Below, one piece after another: positions 1 to 11,500 of a stretch of DNA of 64,000 nucleotides. Positions within the stretch are counted from its first letter, which is position 1. Each line of letters opens with the position of its first letter. Source of the stretch: Apoda limacodes (taxonomy: Eukaryota; Arthropoda; Insecta; Lepidoptera; Limacodidae); the NCBI GenBank assembly GCA_946406115.1, contig OX291543.1:5272501-5336500 (forward strand). Reading direction: 5' to 3'. Under the pieces are notes generated by a model, which ran no database searches, was not told the origin of the DNA, and worked only from the letters and a program-made list of their open reading frames with translations. The translations under genes and the position numbers were made by a program.

Positions 1-790
1 TTTATTTAGTATGGTTCAATACACCAAACTTGCTAATCTATGACGGAATTATTAATATATTTGTTAAGTGTGGTTGTCATGGCTGTTTTTTGCCGTCTCG
101 CTCATTTTAAGGATTCCGTACCCAAAGGGTAAAAACGGGAACCTATTACTTAGACTTCGCTGTCTGTCTGTCCATCTGTCCGTCTGTCACCAGGCTGTAT
201 CTCATGAACCGTGATAGTAAGACTGTTGAAATTTTCACAGATGATGTGATTTCTGTTGCCACTATTACCACAAATACTAAATTCTAAGTTTCTAAGAACC
301 AATCCTTACCAAATTTGAATGGAACCAATCTGCGTGTTAGGCCTTTCTTATATGTATAAATTGTTGAAATCTGTTCTCAATCCGCGAAGTTATCGCGTAA
401 AAAAAAACAGTTTTTAAGGCGATAAAAAACAACCGCTGGACAGATTTTTTCCAAAATATTTTCAGATCTAAGACATGACGTGGCATGTCGATTAAAATGG
501 TCCGTGAGCAATTTGGTCCATTAGTTCTTGAGATATCGAGGGGCAAAAAAAAGCTAACATACATACATACACTCACACACACATCACTCTGAACATTATT
601 GCAAACGATTCTCCAGGTTTCAAAACGTAAAGAAAACACAAAAAGGAATTTTATTAACATAGAATAATTAAATTAAAATTATTTAAGGTAGGCTCCCATA
701 CAACAAACGTATTTTTTTTGTCGTTTTTATAGATAATGGTAAGGAACCCGTTATGCGCGAGTCCGACTCGCACTTGGCCGGTTTTCACTA
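1..790. repeat. Lepidopteran dispersed repeat (GGTTCCGTACCC-type)
   Basis: From about 104 the DNA reads ATTCCGTACCCAAAGGG followed by a CTGT/CCGT-rich run and 'caccaggctgtatctc'. It closes near 785 with 'gagtccgactcgcacttgg'. The same start and end words recur at 36395-36765 and 49430-49800, and fragments occur at 34256-34350 and inverted at 1553-1622. This is a dispersed repeat. The small open frames inside it (337-660, 654-908 on the minus strand) show no coding character. Confidence 0.6.
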
Positions 791-799
791 TAAAACCAA

Positions 800-1400
800 G
801 TTTGACTGTGAATAATATAATAATAATAATATACTTTATTGCGCATATATAATAAAAGAAATAACAAATTGGCGGTCTTATCGCTAAAGAGCGATCTCTT
901 CCAGACAACGTTTGGGTAAAGGAGACTTTATAAAATTATCGAGTAGAATGTGCTAACTGAAACTGAAAAAAAAACAGTAAAATAATATATACATTCAGAG
1001 CAATAGCTAAATTTATATACATATGAATAATAAATAATACTAATGCTTACATACATCTTAAAAAATATATATAAATAAACAGTGTTGATGAGACAGCTTA
1101 AATTTTTAAGTAATGTGTGATTACGAGATTTTTAAATATTCTTTAAGTTTGTGCTTTTTTGACATTAAAGGGTAAACTTTTCCATAGCCTTATGGCTGTG
1201 ACAGTGAACGAGTCATTATATGCTTGCGAATAATGTGTTGGGGTTTTCAGCATCATGTTTGTAGTGGCGCGATGAGCTGTAGACCCTATAAAATTGAAAC
1301 GTTCTTTCAAGTATAACGGAGTAGACGGATTAAACAGTAAGTTGTAGAGAAGAAACAGAAAATGAGTATATTGTAAGGATACCTAGGTATTTTGAGGATT
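800..1400 (-). mobile_element. 3' end of a non-LTR retrotransposon (LINE), minus strand
   Basis: Read on the minus strand, about 1320-1130 translates to a decayed ORF2 C-terminus containing 'MMLKTPTHYSQAYNDSFT' and 'AIRLWKSLPFNVKKAQ'. A 3' UTR follows, with the word GGAAGAGATCGCTCTTTAGCG at about 900-880. The same layout and similar protein words ('LILKTPAHYTKFYNNS', 'TIKLWNDLPLSFKKAPS') occur on the plus strand at 25.8-26.76 kb, so both are pieces of one LINE family. It is 5'-truncated and not functional. Confidence 0.6.
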
Positions 1401-2640
1401 ACATATTTATTCCAATTTAGTTTATTTATTACACATCGGCACGTGAAACCTAATTAGTTTTAAGTGTTGCTGCTTACTGTCATAACAGGTGAGTACCTAC
1501 CTCGATAAATACAATTGTAGTTTCCTGCGGCTATAGTCACTGAACTGAATATATTCCGGACGGACAGCGGAGTCTTAGCAATAGGGTTCCGCTAATTACC
1601 CTTTGGGTACGGAACCCTAAAAAGCGTCCAATAATTCGCAAAATATACATTTAAGATAAATCGTACCTTACAAAACTCAAATGCATATTTTAAGATCTAT
1701 CCAACAATAGTGCGAATAAAAATGTATGCAAGTACTTTTAACTTGTAAGGGTCTCAATTACTCTCGATAGGTATGACAGAATTCCACAGTTTGGCGTACT
1801 CGGGACTGTTCCCAATAAGTTCCCTTGCCGTCACAGCTGCAGCAAAAACACTTAATTCAATTTTTTTTTTAATCATACTTTTTTAATTTTATAAAATAGT
1901 TGAAGTCAGATTTTTTTGTTAACATTAACTTTATTTATTAAATTTTTTTTGCTCCTTTAAAACCATCCAAGATGACGCAAGATAACGTACTACGTCACAT
2001 TTAATTAAGTTTTTCGTCACTTCTTGATACTCAACTGGTTATTACGTAAAGGGGTGGACAACCTTCCACCCCTTGTCGCCTGTCTAGTGTTGTCAGCTTT
2101 CACCACTTTTTTGTAAACATGGTAAAAATATAGACCACGGGACACATTGATTTTGAATTTAAATTTAATTAAAATTTTATTTAACCTATTTGCTTAAGTA
2201 ATTTAAAGTTACCTTGCTATAATAATAGACTTTACCATAATAATCCACTTTTCGTTCGATAAAAATTACATTCAGGTACAAACACAGCTTAGAAAAACAT
2301 CTATACCTACTCCATTTCACGGTGCAAATGATACGCGAGTTTTTACCAAATTGCAGCCCCCGGCGACCACAATGAATATGTAGTTTTAAAGATATAAATT
2401 ATATCTTTAGCATCTGAACTCGTACATAATCGATATGATAATATTATACAAATTATATTTTATATTAGATTAGAAACAAAATTACTCTATACATAAGATT
2501 TCATCGCACTTACTCGTAAATAGTGTCATTATGTACAGGGAAAGCAGGTGCTAAGACCTTAATTACTCCCACGGGCTTTTTCTTTGTAATTTTTTTCGCA
2601 ATGCAAAGCGCGCGTTCATCGGGCTTACGGGCGTAAATGA
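1401..2640. other. AT-rich non-coding DNA with one repeat scrap
   Basis: No open frame with coding character is visible on either strand. The only recognisable item is an inverted fragment of the GGTTCCGTACCC repeat at 1553-1622. Confidence 0.5.
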
Positions 2641-2664
2641 GATATGCCTATTATATCAAGTGTG

Positions 2665-2813
2665 TATAAAAGCTGTGCACACTACAAGCAAGCAATTGCA
2701 AAGTTTAACATCAGGCAAAGCTTTTTTATTCATAAATTCTCTAGATATCTAGAGCTATCTGGCGGTGGCGTTGGTATCTCTACTTCTATTCCCGCCATTT
2801 AAATTGTGTTTTG
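2665..2813 (+). promoter_or_regulatory. Possible TATA promoter and non-coding first exon
   Basis: TATAAAAG at 2665-2672 is followed about 30 nt later by a plausible start region (2690-2700). The stretch to 2813 has no ATG and ends in a good donor (TTTTG|gtgagt). The tetraspanin exon at 20566 begins with a splice acceptor before its ATG, so it needs an upstream non-coding exon. This site is a candidate 17.8 kb upstream, with the provirus in between. Nothing in the sequence proves the link. A perfect 16-bp palindrome, CTCTAGATATCTAGAG, lies inside (about 2740-2755). Confidence 0.3.
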
Positions 2814-3754
2814 GTGAGTTTATATATATATTTATTCACCTTATGTTTCTATATATTAACTCGAATATGTGATGAATAACATCGTGTGTAATACGGGCGG
2901 TACGGTAATAACAAACTCGCCTTAGGTTTCTAAATAGCCTTTCGTTAGTAATATTCTCCTTACCATCCTTTTAACAGACACTGTACTGTTGTGAATCATG
3001 TTTGTTTGTACGAAGACGATTTAGGAAGTCTTGCATCATGAGAATAACTCATACTTGGAGCCCACGAAACCTCCGGCATGTATTATTTTCCTGAGATCGC
3101 GGATTTTATCCAGTTATGACTAAAACGCCGAAATATTGTTTGAAATTCTGGTACGTTTTTTATCGCGTTCTTTAAGTCTCGTAAAAAATGAAAATCGGGA
3201 AGTATTGATGGTAGAAGTAGCTAGCAACATCGACTACTTTGCTTTTGCTAGCCTCCCTCTTCAATTTTACGGCAGTATGATTCGGGCCTAGAGGGTGACT
3301 TACCGTTCTGGTCTCTACCAGTAAACTTACGCAACTCGTGATTTTGTTTATTTTGAAGTATTTGAAGTATTGTTAAGGTAGGTACGTTTGTTTGAATTTA
3401 CTGCTTTGTTTAGATATATATTTGTTGTCCAAAAGTGTTTTTACCATGACGAGGATTTTGAATATACTGAGATTTTTACTATGATCCACTGCTAGATACA
3501 GGTCTCACTTAAGTTCGCAGTTGCGCCATCAAATACCTATTTTTCCTCAATAAACTCAGCTACATACTTCCATTCTAGTTCTGAAACTTTGGTTTTAAAT
3601 CAAAAACTTTTTCTTTTTTATTTAACTTTTATTGTGACTTCTTGCCTGTCTCTCGGTTTGCCTTTCTATAGTTTGACTCGTAAATAATTAAAACAAACTA
3701 CCGTAGTCAAAGAAAAAAAAAGGCACACCATCAGTGTACATCCAATGTACTTAT
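2814..3754. other. Non-coding, nothing recognised
   Basis: No coding frame, RNA gene or clear repeat boundary could be supported here. Confidence 0.4.
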
Positions 3755-4790
3755 ATATATAACTAGCTTTTGCCCGCGGCTCCGCCCCCGTTCTATTAGG
3801 TTATTAACGTGGGATTTATACGACAACTCCTTGTTTATAGTAAGAAAATTTGTCATAGCAAGCTATAGCTTTAGCTATATAGATGTTCGTTCACGGGGAA
3901 TTCAGATATAGTCTTTTCTGCGGGAACTCTTGTATTTTCCAAAATAAAAAAGTACCCTATGTCTTTCAATCATGTCTCTTCAAGTATCTGTGCAAATGGT
4001 TGCTCGTCGCTAACCATTGGCGGATCTAGGGCTATTTTCCAGGGGAGGCCTGCCCTCTGCGATGCGACGGCCGATGAAGCTGTGTTGACGCCCAATGTAG
4101 GTACTTACAGTCAGAGTGCATGATGAGTATCATAAATCATAAATACCCTTACCTTGTCTCAGTAACGTAACATCATGTTTTACATGTTTTAATAATGAAC
4201 TGTGAACTGCGACACTAATTTATCAAAAGCGTTACAGCTACAAGGTATAGTCATATAGTAGGTATATGACGTTGACCCTATGCACCAAAAGTAATGTTCA
4301 CTTAAAGTTACTTAAAGCTAGACGTATTTCGATCATTTCGTAATGTAGATTACTTTATGATTTTTTTTTTATTTTGTAAGTCATGTTATTTTAATTGATC
4401 CATACTAATATTATAAATTCGAAAGGAACTCTGTATGTCTGTCTGTCTGACTAATATTATATTTGTAAAAGTAACTCTGTCTGTTTGTTACCTCTTTACG
4501 CTTAAACCACTGTACCGATTGAGATGAAATTATAGAAAAAAAACCGACTCACACTTGACGTTTTCAAGTAGCCTATGTCTTTCCACGGCACTCAAACTAC
4601 CTTCATGCCAGATTTCATCTTAATCGGTGAAGAGGTAACAGACAGACAGACAGAGTTACTTTCGCATTTATAATATAAGTATGGATGTGGAGAAAAGTAG
4701 TGCTTTATAACATCTCCTCTCCCATAGTAGACCTCAATCACGTCTTCATTCTTCGCATTGTTGAAAATCGCCGCCCGCATCCGGCTGGGT
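3755..4790. repeat. Fragments of the CTAGCTTTTGCCCGCGG-type repeat
   Basis: One terminal word (AACTAGCTTTTGCCCGCGG) is at about 3763. The opposite end (ACTAATATTATAAATTCG, then repeated GTCTGTCTG) is at about 4405-4550. A head-to-head inverted partner spans about 4565-4690 (minus-strand 'aatgcgaaagtaactctg'). A near-complete copy of the same element lies at about 35030-35343. Confidence 0.55.
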
Positions 4791-6865
4791 TATATGTAGA
4801 TGACTAAAGGATTATAATAAAGTTTTTCGCGCATGATATTTTGTGGCGTCTTTAATGATGCATATTTTTTTTTCGCAAGTGATTATTTTGCGATTTAATG
4901 GTTAAAAAACACAGTGAAAGAGCTTTAAAAAAATTTAGGTACTTCTAACGGGAATAGTATAGACTTAATCCGGTTCATAAGCTTCGTAGATATCCCCAAT
5001 AATTCTTATTCTACGGAACCCTAACCTCATTCGTGTACGATACTCTCTTGGCTGTTTTTTAGTCCAGGAAATATCTTTAGACAATACGACTGATTTCCTA
5101 ACTTTGCCCAAGTCTTTTGATACAAACAAAGTAGGTACAAGTAAGAACTTGTGCCTAAATCTGTTAGGAAACTAGCAAAGTCATTAACTGGCCAATTGTC
5201 TTGCTAAATAATGCACGGGACGTCACTTGTACATTGCCCCCATTCCCAGGGGAAATGTGCCATTTGACGTTGACGTTTAGACTAGTAAATAAATAATGCC
5301 ATGAATGGCCCCTTAATATGCGTAAGTAATATCATTGTTCGAACTAAAGCCAATATTGACACTGCTCAAATTTACACAAAAAGAGTCAATAGTAAAAGTG
5401 GGTTTAACCATCCACTATTTCGTCAAAGTCAAGTCAGAGTTGGATGTACATTTTAACAAAGAATGATGAAACGGACAGACTGAAAGACAGACTTTCGATA
5501 ATCACAATAAAAGCCCATAAAAAAGTTTTGACTATAGTTTTTCCCCCTAATCCTACACGAAAAAAAAATGTTTCCAAGTTCTATTTCACCAAAATAATTT
5601 GCATTCAGTCAAGAAATCCAACTATTTTGGACATATTTTGTTCACAGAAGGCATTATTATTTCCCAGAAAAAAAATCATTTTATCAATCGAAATTCATAA
5701 ACTTCTTGTCGTATGAAAAAAAAAAATTTAACCAAATAAATGTACGTTTTTGATCAACCAAACCCTAAATAAATTACTCTAAGATAGTTAATGTTCTTGT
5801 ATAAAATACATTATTAAATAAATACATTAAATTTTTAAATGCAACATTTTATCTTTCTTCGTTAGAAGCAAAAAAATTTTTTCTTTGATATAATTTATTT
5901 TGCGCTAAAATCATGGTTTTCTTAAATCTGCGACGTGACTTATTAAAAACTATATCCTTCGATTAAAATAATTGTATCTTAAATCAAAGCCAGTGAAATG
6001 TTCAGTTAAAATCATATTGTTTTGAATTAAAGAAAAGAATAATTTTAACAGAATTTGTTAGATTCTTGACTCAAAATCTGATATTTTAAGCTGAAACCCT
6101 TGTTTTAGTCAAAACAAATAAAATACCTGCTTTAAAATATTAAACATTTTCGTTTAAATTAATCAGCTAGTATAGCTTTGAACCAATTTTTTTTCGTTTA
6201 AGTAAATACTTGCATTTTTAAAACTGAATGAACTGTCCTTCATAGGATTTCGTGTTAGATTTTAATTTTATGCAAGAAACCTACAGTTAATTATTATCTG
6301 CGAGAATTGAAAAGCTCGTGTCCCAGTCGTATTCGTCTAACTGAAACGATAAGTAAAATACCCCCTTGCCTTCTGGAATTTAAAAAGTGCCTATTGTTAT
6401 TTATATTACCTACATATTTAAGGGTTTGTATGCAGAAAACAAACTTTCCTTTTTTCATAATATAAAAGTAATTGTAACTGAAAACTTTCTACACTCCATG
6501 GCAATTATTTCATCAAAACTAAGTGGTAAAGTTCCTAACATGTACAAAGCACAACAAAAAGTTTTAAATTGTACTGACCTAAATTGGGACAAGGTACGAA
6601 GTTAAACAGTGACACACAATAGAAGCGCAATAAGGGTCATAACGAAACTAGGTCATAAACTACCTACTTACTTTCATAATTAATGCCAAGGGATAGAAAT
6701 TCGTACATGACACGCTTTAAGTTACCTATTATTAGGGTTCCGTATAATGAGAATTATTGCGGATATCGGAAAAACCTATGCACCGATTTGGCTGAAATAA
6801 ATTTTAGTTGAAATTTTTTATAAAGCTTCTTATCGTGATTTTTTAAACACTCAATTTACAAGTTA
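4791..6865. other. AT-rich non-coding DNA left of the provirus
   Basis: Several short open frames (for example 5444-5716 and 6387-6605) are lysine/isoleucine-rich, begin in AT-rich DNA and match nothing I recognise. I see no gene. A short GGTTCCGTA word occurs at 6736. Confidence 0.45.
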
Positions 6866-6871
6866 GACTTA
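6866..6871. repeat. Target-site duplication, left (GACTTA)
   Basis: GACTTA directly abuts the left end of the provirus (AGTAGAGGGG). The same six bases abut its right end at 20122-20127. Six-base duplications are the known Polinton/Maverick integration footprint. Confidence 0.9.
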
Positions 6872-7025
6872 AGTAGAGGGGATTCGTTGGTTTTGGTTTG
6901 GTTTGTGGTCGTTTGGTTTCCTGCTTTGTACGACTCGCGCTTGACCACTCTCAATACATCGTTGGTTCTGGCGCACTACCCTCCAACCCCAACCCCTCGC
7001 CTAAAAACTTTTCTGCCCCCCGCAC

Positions 7026-7320
7026 GACTCGCGCTTGACCACTCTCAAAACCACCCCTGTGTCTGGGGTGTGGCGACTCGCGCTTGACCACTCTCAAAAC
7101 CACCCCTGTGTCTGGGGTGTGGCGACTCGCGCTTGACCACTCTCAAAACCACCCCTGTGTCTGGGGTGTGGCGACTCACGCTTGACCACTCTCAAAACCA
7201 CCCCTGTGTCTGGGGTGTGGCGACTCGCGCTTGACCACTCTCAAAACCACCCCTGTGTCTGGGGTGTGGCGACTCGCGCTTGACCACTCTCAAAACCACC
7301 CCCTGTGTCTGGGATACGTC
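7026..7320 (+). repeat. 49-bp tandem array in the left TIR
   Basis: Six head-to-tail units start with GACTCGCGCTTGACCACTC and end GGGGTGTGGC. The fourth has GACTCACGC, and the last diverges to GGGATACGTC. Each unit contains an imperfect palindrome (CCACCCC / GGGGTGTGG). The mirror array with the same copy number lies at 19643-19935. There are no variable spacers, so this is not CRISPR-like. Confidence 0.9.
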
Positions 7321-7530
7321 GACTCACGCTTGACCAGAACTACCACGTGACATCACTGTGGGTTCTGTGTAGTTTTGTTAAGTAGTTATATCATTATCGT
7401 AATGGGTCTATCGTATTTTTCCGTTTATTAGTTATTCTTATTTAATTACAATGTCGTGAGTGCGATAATGATGTTTGTGGTGACATTCCTAATACCTTTT
7501 TAATTATATTTGTACTTGTAAGATAAATCG

Positions 7531-7540
7531 TATATATATA
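7531..7540 (+). promoter_or_regulatory. TATA-like box of the left TIR gene
   Basis: TATATATATA lies about 95 nt upstream of the proposed ATG at 7636, leaving room for a start site near 7560-7570. The mirror copy is at 19423-19432 in the right TIR. Confidence 0.45.
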
Positions 7541-7635
7541 GGATCCATAAACACTAGTCGATAGTATTCATTCGAGTTACAATTTATCATCAAGTGTGAT
7601 ACTGAGGCTGGTTCTATTTCCTTCAAAAAAAAGCT

Positions 7636-8302
7636 ATGGAGGTATGTGTTTTTTTGCTTTATAATTCTTTATCTATATTTATTATATATTACAGACCCTC
7701 AAAACTATGTGTTTGTTTGAATGTCTATTACTTAAACCAATTTTGTTTAGGTTTTCACTTTAGGTAAATTTTTTATTCAAATTATTATACAAATATGTTT
7801 TTAAAGCATAGGCTTATTTTATTACAGAATTCAACATTTAACGTAATGGAAGAAAACACGTTCAAGCATTACTACTACGCTACATCGGATGATGAGCAAT
7901 CAACTGAGAAGGCCTTAGAAACAACAAAGCTCAAACAGTCTCGTCGAAATAGTATCGACTCATTCTTTGAGGGGACCAATCAGAAGAAAAAGAAACTCAG
8001 CTCTACAGTGGCGAGATCTTCAAAAGATGGTATCCCTGGTGTCACATACTTATGATGATAATAATAATGATAATAATGATGATGGGGCTCATGCTACACA
8101 TTTGATAAAAATTGAGGTGTATGACCTCATAAAATTGAAAAAAGTACCAGTAGATGAACATTGGAAACACTCAGAAGTGAGGACCAAATATTATACGGAT
8201 ACAAAAGATGAAAAATATGAGCAAACGAAGGGTATCATATTTGATATCACGAAGCAAATAGCAGAAACCAATAACTGTAAAAAATACTTTTTTAAAAAGT
8301 AA
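7636..8302 (+). CDS. Small spliced gene inside the left TIR, unknown function
   Basis: A two-codon first exon (ATGGAG at 7636-7641) is followed by a good donor (gtatgt). An acceptor (attacag) at 7827 continues in phase 0 into a frame that runs to a stop ending at 8055. That frame holds a run of Tyr (KHYYYATSDDE), then RRNSIDSFFEGTNQKKKK. A second open frame overlaps it from 7967 and continues to 8302 with 'LIKIEVYDLIKLKK' and 'EVRTKYYTDTKDEKYEQ'. The two frames probably belong to one product joined by another small intron (a phase-compatible gt at 8027 and ag at about 8149 exist) or by a frameshift; the sequence alone does not decide. I recognise no family. It is acidic and Tyr-rich first, basic later. 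The right TIR carries an identical-length copy. Confidence 0.5.
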
Positions 8303-8425
8303 TCTCTAATAGCTAAATTAATTTATAAGAACCATCGTTACAAAATTTTATGAGTATCTAATTGATAAGTAACGAGCAACTATTAATTAACCATCAACTA
8401 ATATAGTAATCACCTTATCGACTTG

Positions 8426-8434
8426 TATATATAA
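8426..8434 (+). promoter_or_regulatory. TATA-like box upstream of polymerase B
   Basis: TATATATAA lies 73 nt upstream of the chosen ATG (8507), just inside the left TIR boundary. It is the only such box in the 8335-8506 spacer. Confidence 0.5.
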
Positions 8435-8506
8435 GAGAAAAATCGAACATTATATTTATTATTAATTCATCATTCACAAGCAAAGCTAAACTGGTTTATT
8501 TCAACC

Positions 8507-11500
8507 ATGTCACTAGAAAGTTTTTTTTTTCAAAATGTTTTTGAAGAAGAAGAAAAAGAACTAATGAGAGCGTGTGAGAATTATGAAGATAATGCTCTGG
8601 AAAATCCGTATTATGACACTTCACTGTTTAACATCTGTAAAGAAGTTGAGGAAACATTCAGGTATACATTCTAACTATACTTATTTAAATTTTATGTTAC
8701 ATATTTGTGTTCTTATATTAACATAAGCATGTTATACCTACAGAAAATCTTCAATTCAAGTCGGTCGAGGTTTGAAGAGACAAGCTGATATTAGTGTTGA
8801 AGATTTACAACAAGCATCGACGTCATCATCTTCCAATACAACACATAGACAGAACGTTATGTGTCAAATATGTGAATTACAGGTTAGCCAAAGGTTCTAT
8901 GCTCAGCACTTACGATCTAAGGAACACAAAGAAAAATGTCTTATTCATAATCATAATTTACATAATGTCTCTGTTATATCAGTTGCTTTTGGGTCTCGGG
9001 TCTTAACGTATAGAATTGTATCACCTAAAGCTAATGAGTCACTTAAAATACAAACTCCTGAAGTATTCATAGCATCAATTAAAGAGTCGATACTATTTCT
9101 TATTCAGGAATGTTTAAAAGAGTTAACTATTGTTAAAGTTAATTTTATTATTCATGCAGATTTTGAACAGGAAACAAAAGATTTAAAAAATTCTTTCGAT
9201 TTTCAAACAAAAAATTGGACTATTTCTTTAGGGGACGAATTAGAAAATTATTTAGAAACTTTAGGCGAAGACATTAAAAATAAAATGAGTGATTTCGAAG
9301 CAAAAGATAGTGGATGGACTTTAAAAAAAATTCAGTTCTTAGAAATGAATGTTAATATGTTCAATCCCTTACGAGGGTCTTCGTTTATTGAATTACCTTT
9401 AGATATTAAGCGTAAAAAAGCAGTCATAAATGTAAAAAATAACGATCAACAATGTTTTAAGTGGGCTTTATTATCTGCACTATATCCTGTAAATAAAAGT
9501 TCTGAAAGGGTATCATCATACTTGAGGAATCAAAATAGACTAAAGTTTAATAATATACAGTTCCCAATCAAATTATCGGATATACCCAAGGTAGAAAAAC
9601 AGAATAACATTAGTATCAATGTTTTCGGATTAGAATTTAACAAAGAAAAAAAATGTAATACCATCGTTGGACCATTATATTTTACTAAATGTCGTAAAGA
9701 ATTACACATTAACTTATTATTTTTAAACAATGGTTCAAATGGTCATTATTGTTTTATAAAAAATTTATCACGCTTGGTAAGTAAACAAATAACGAATCGA
9801 AATAATGCTATTCATATCTGTGATGGTTGCCTTCTATATTTTAAATCTAAAGTTAATTTAATTAATCACCAAAAACATGACTGTGCTCATATTGTTACTG
9901 AATTACCAGGAATTCATAAAAAAGGAAAAGATTGGTTTAATCGGGAAACAAATAATGATGAAATCTATTTTGATAAGTTTCAAAGAAAATTAAAATTACC
10001 TTTTGTAATATATGCAGACTTTGAAGCTCTTTTAAAACCCGTCACCTCATGTGACCCTGATCCATCGAAGTCATATACAAAAACAATACATGAACATGAA
10101 GTTTATAGTTATGGATACTATATAAAATGTTCGTATGATGATAAGCTGTCTACATACAGAACATACACAGGGCCTAATTGTGCAATAATGTTTATGGAAA
10201 GCATTTACAAAGATATTAGCAATATACATAGGATAAATTGTTTTCAAAAATGTCCACTTCCATTAACTAACGAAGAGAAGGAATCTATTAGACAATCGCA
10301 ATTATGTTATATTTGTGAAGGGCTATTGGGTGATGACATCACAGTAGACTATGATTGGAATACTGGTAATTTTAGAGGTGTTGCTCACGAATTATGTAGT
10401 TCAAAGTATCGTGTTCCCTTTTTCATTCCCATTCTATTTCATAATCTAAGTAATTATGATGCTCATTTTATTGTTCATGCTTTGAATTTTAAAGATGGAG
10501 AAATAGATATCATACCGCAAAATAAGGAAAAATATATTTCATTCTCAAAAAAACTTAAAATAAGAGGTCATTTAGTACATTTGCGGTTTTTAGATTCCTT
10601 TAAATTCATGGCCAGTAGTTTAGATAGTTTAGCTAAAAATCTAAAAAAAGATCAATTTATAGAATTAAGAAAACAATTTCCAAACGAAAATGATTTTAAT
10701 AAACTTATTAGGAAAGGTGTTTTTCCTTATGAATTTGTTAATTCTTATGAATCCTTAAAAGTTACAACTCTTCCAGATCAAGACGCTTTCTTTAACTCTT
10801 TAAGTAATACCAGTGTCTCAGATGATGATTATAAACATGCTCAAAATGTTTGGGTCCAATTTAAATGTAAAAATATGTTGGACTATTCCAATCTATACTT
10901 AAGAACTGATGTAATGTTACTCACTGATATTTTTGAAAACTTTAGAGAAATTTGTATCAAAACATATGAACTCGACCCTGTACAATATTATACCCTTCCA
11001 GGATTAAGCTGGGATGCAATGCTAAAATGTACTAACATAACACTGGAATTATTGAAAGACTTTGATAAAATAGCATTCGTAAAGTCTGGTATAAGAGGTG
11101 GTATTTCACAGTGTTCTAACAGATATGGAAAGGCAAATAACGAGTACATGGGTGATTACAAAGATAACTTACCAAAATCTTACTTAATGTATTTTGATGC
11201 AAACAATCTCTATGGTTGGGCAATGTCTCAGTATTTGCCTGTAAGAGATTTTAAATGGGTTAACCCGAACATAGACTTCAATATATCAGATTCATCAGAT
11301 ATTGGATACATACTGGAAGTTGATCTTGAATACCCTGAAAATTTACATGATCTTCATTCAGACTTACCTTTATGCCCTGAAAACATTGTAATCGGTAACA
11401 GTAAAGATAAAAAATTAGTACCAAATTTATATAACAAAACTAAATATATTATTCACTATAGAAATCTGAAGCAATGTTTACAACTTGGTATGAAATTAAT

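Larger units (their letters stand above)
6872..8334 (+). repeat. Left terminal inverted repeat of the provirus
   Basis: This matches the reverse complement of 18629-20121 up to the inner boundary 'ataagaacca'. It contains a 49-bp tandem array, a TATA-led small gene and its intron. The outer about 60 bp differ from the right arm: the left tip has a G/T-rich stretch at 6891-6920, where the right arm has a repeated 'ctggcgcactacc...ctcgcctaaaaa' unit. Elsewhere I saw very few substitutions, one of which changes a codon (Gln left, Arg right). Confidence 0.93.

Noticed and set aside
5444..6605. Open frames left of the provirus
   Set aside because: Low-complexity AT-rich translations without motifs or splice context.
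7026..7320. Direct repeats resembling a CRISPR array
   Set aside because: Units are contiguous with no variable spacers, and they lie in a eukaryotic mobile-element TIR.
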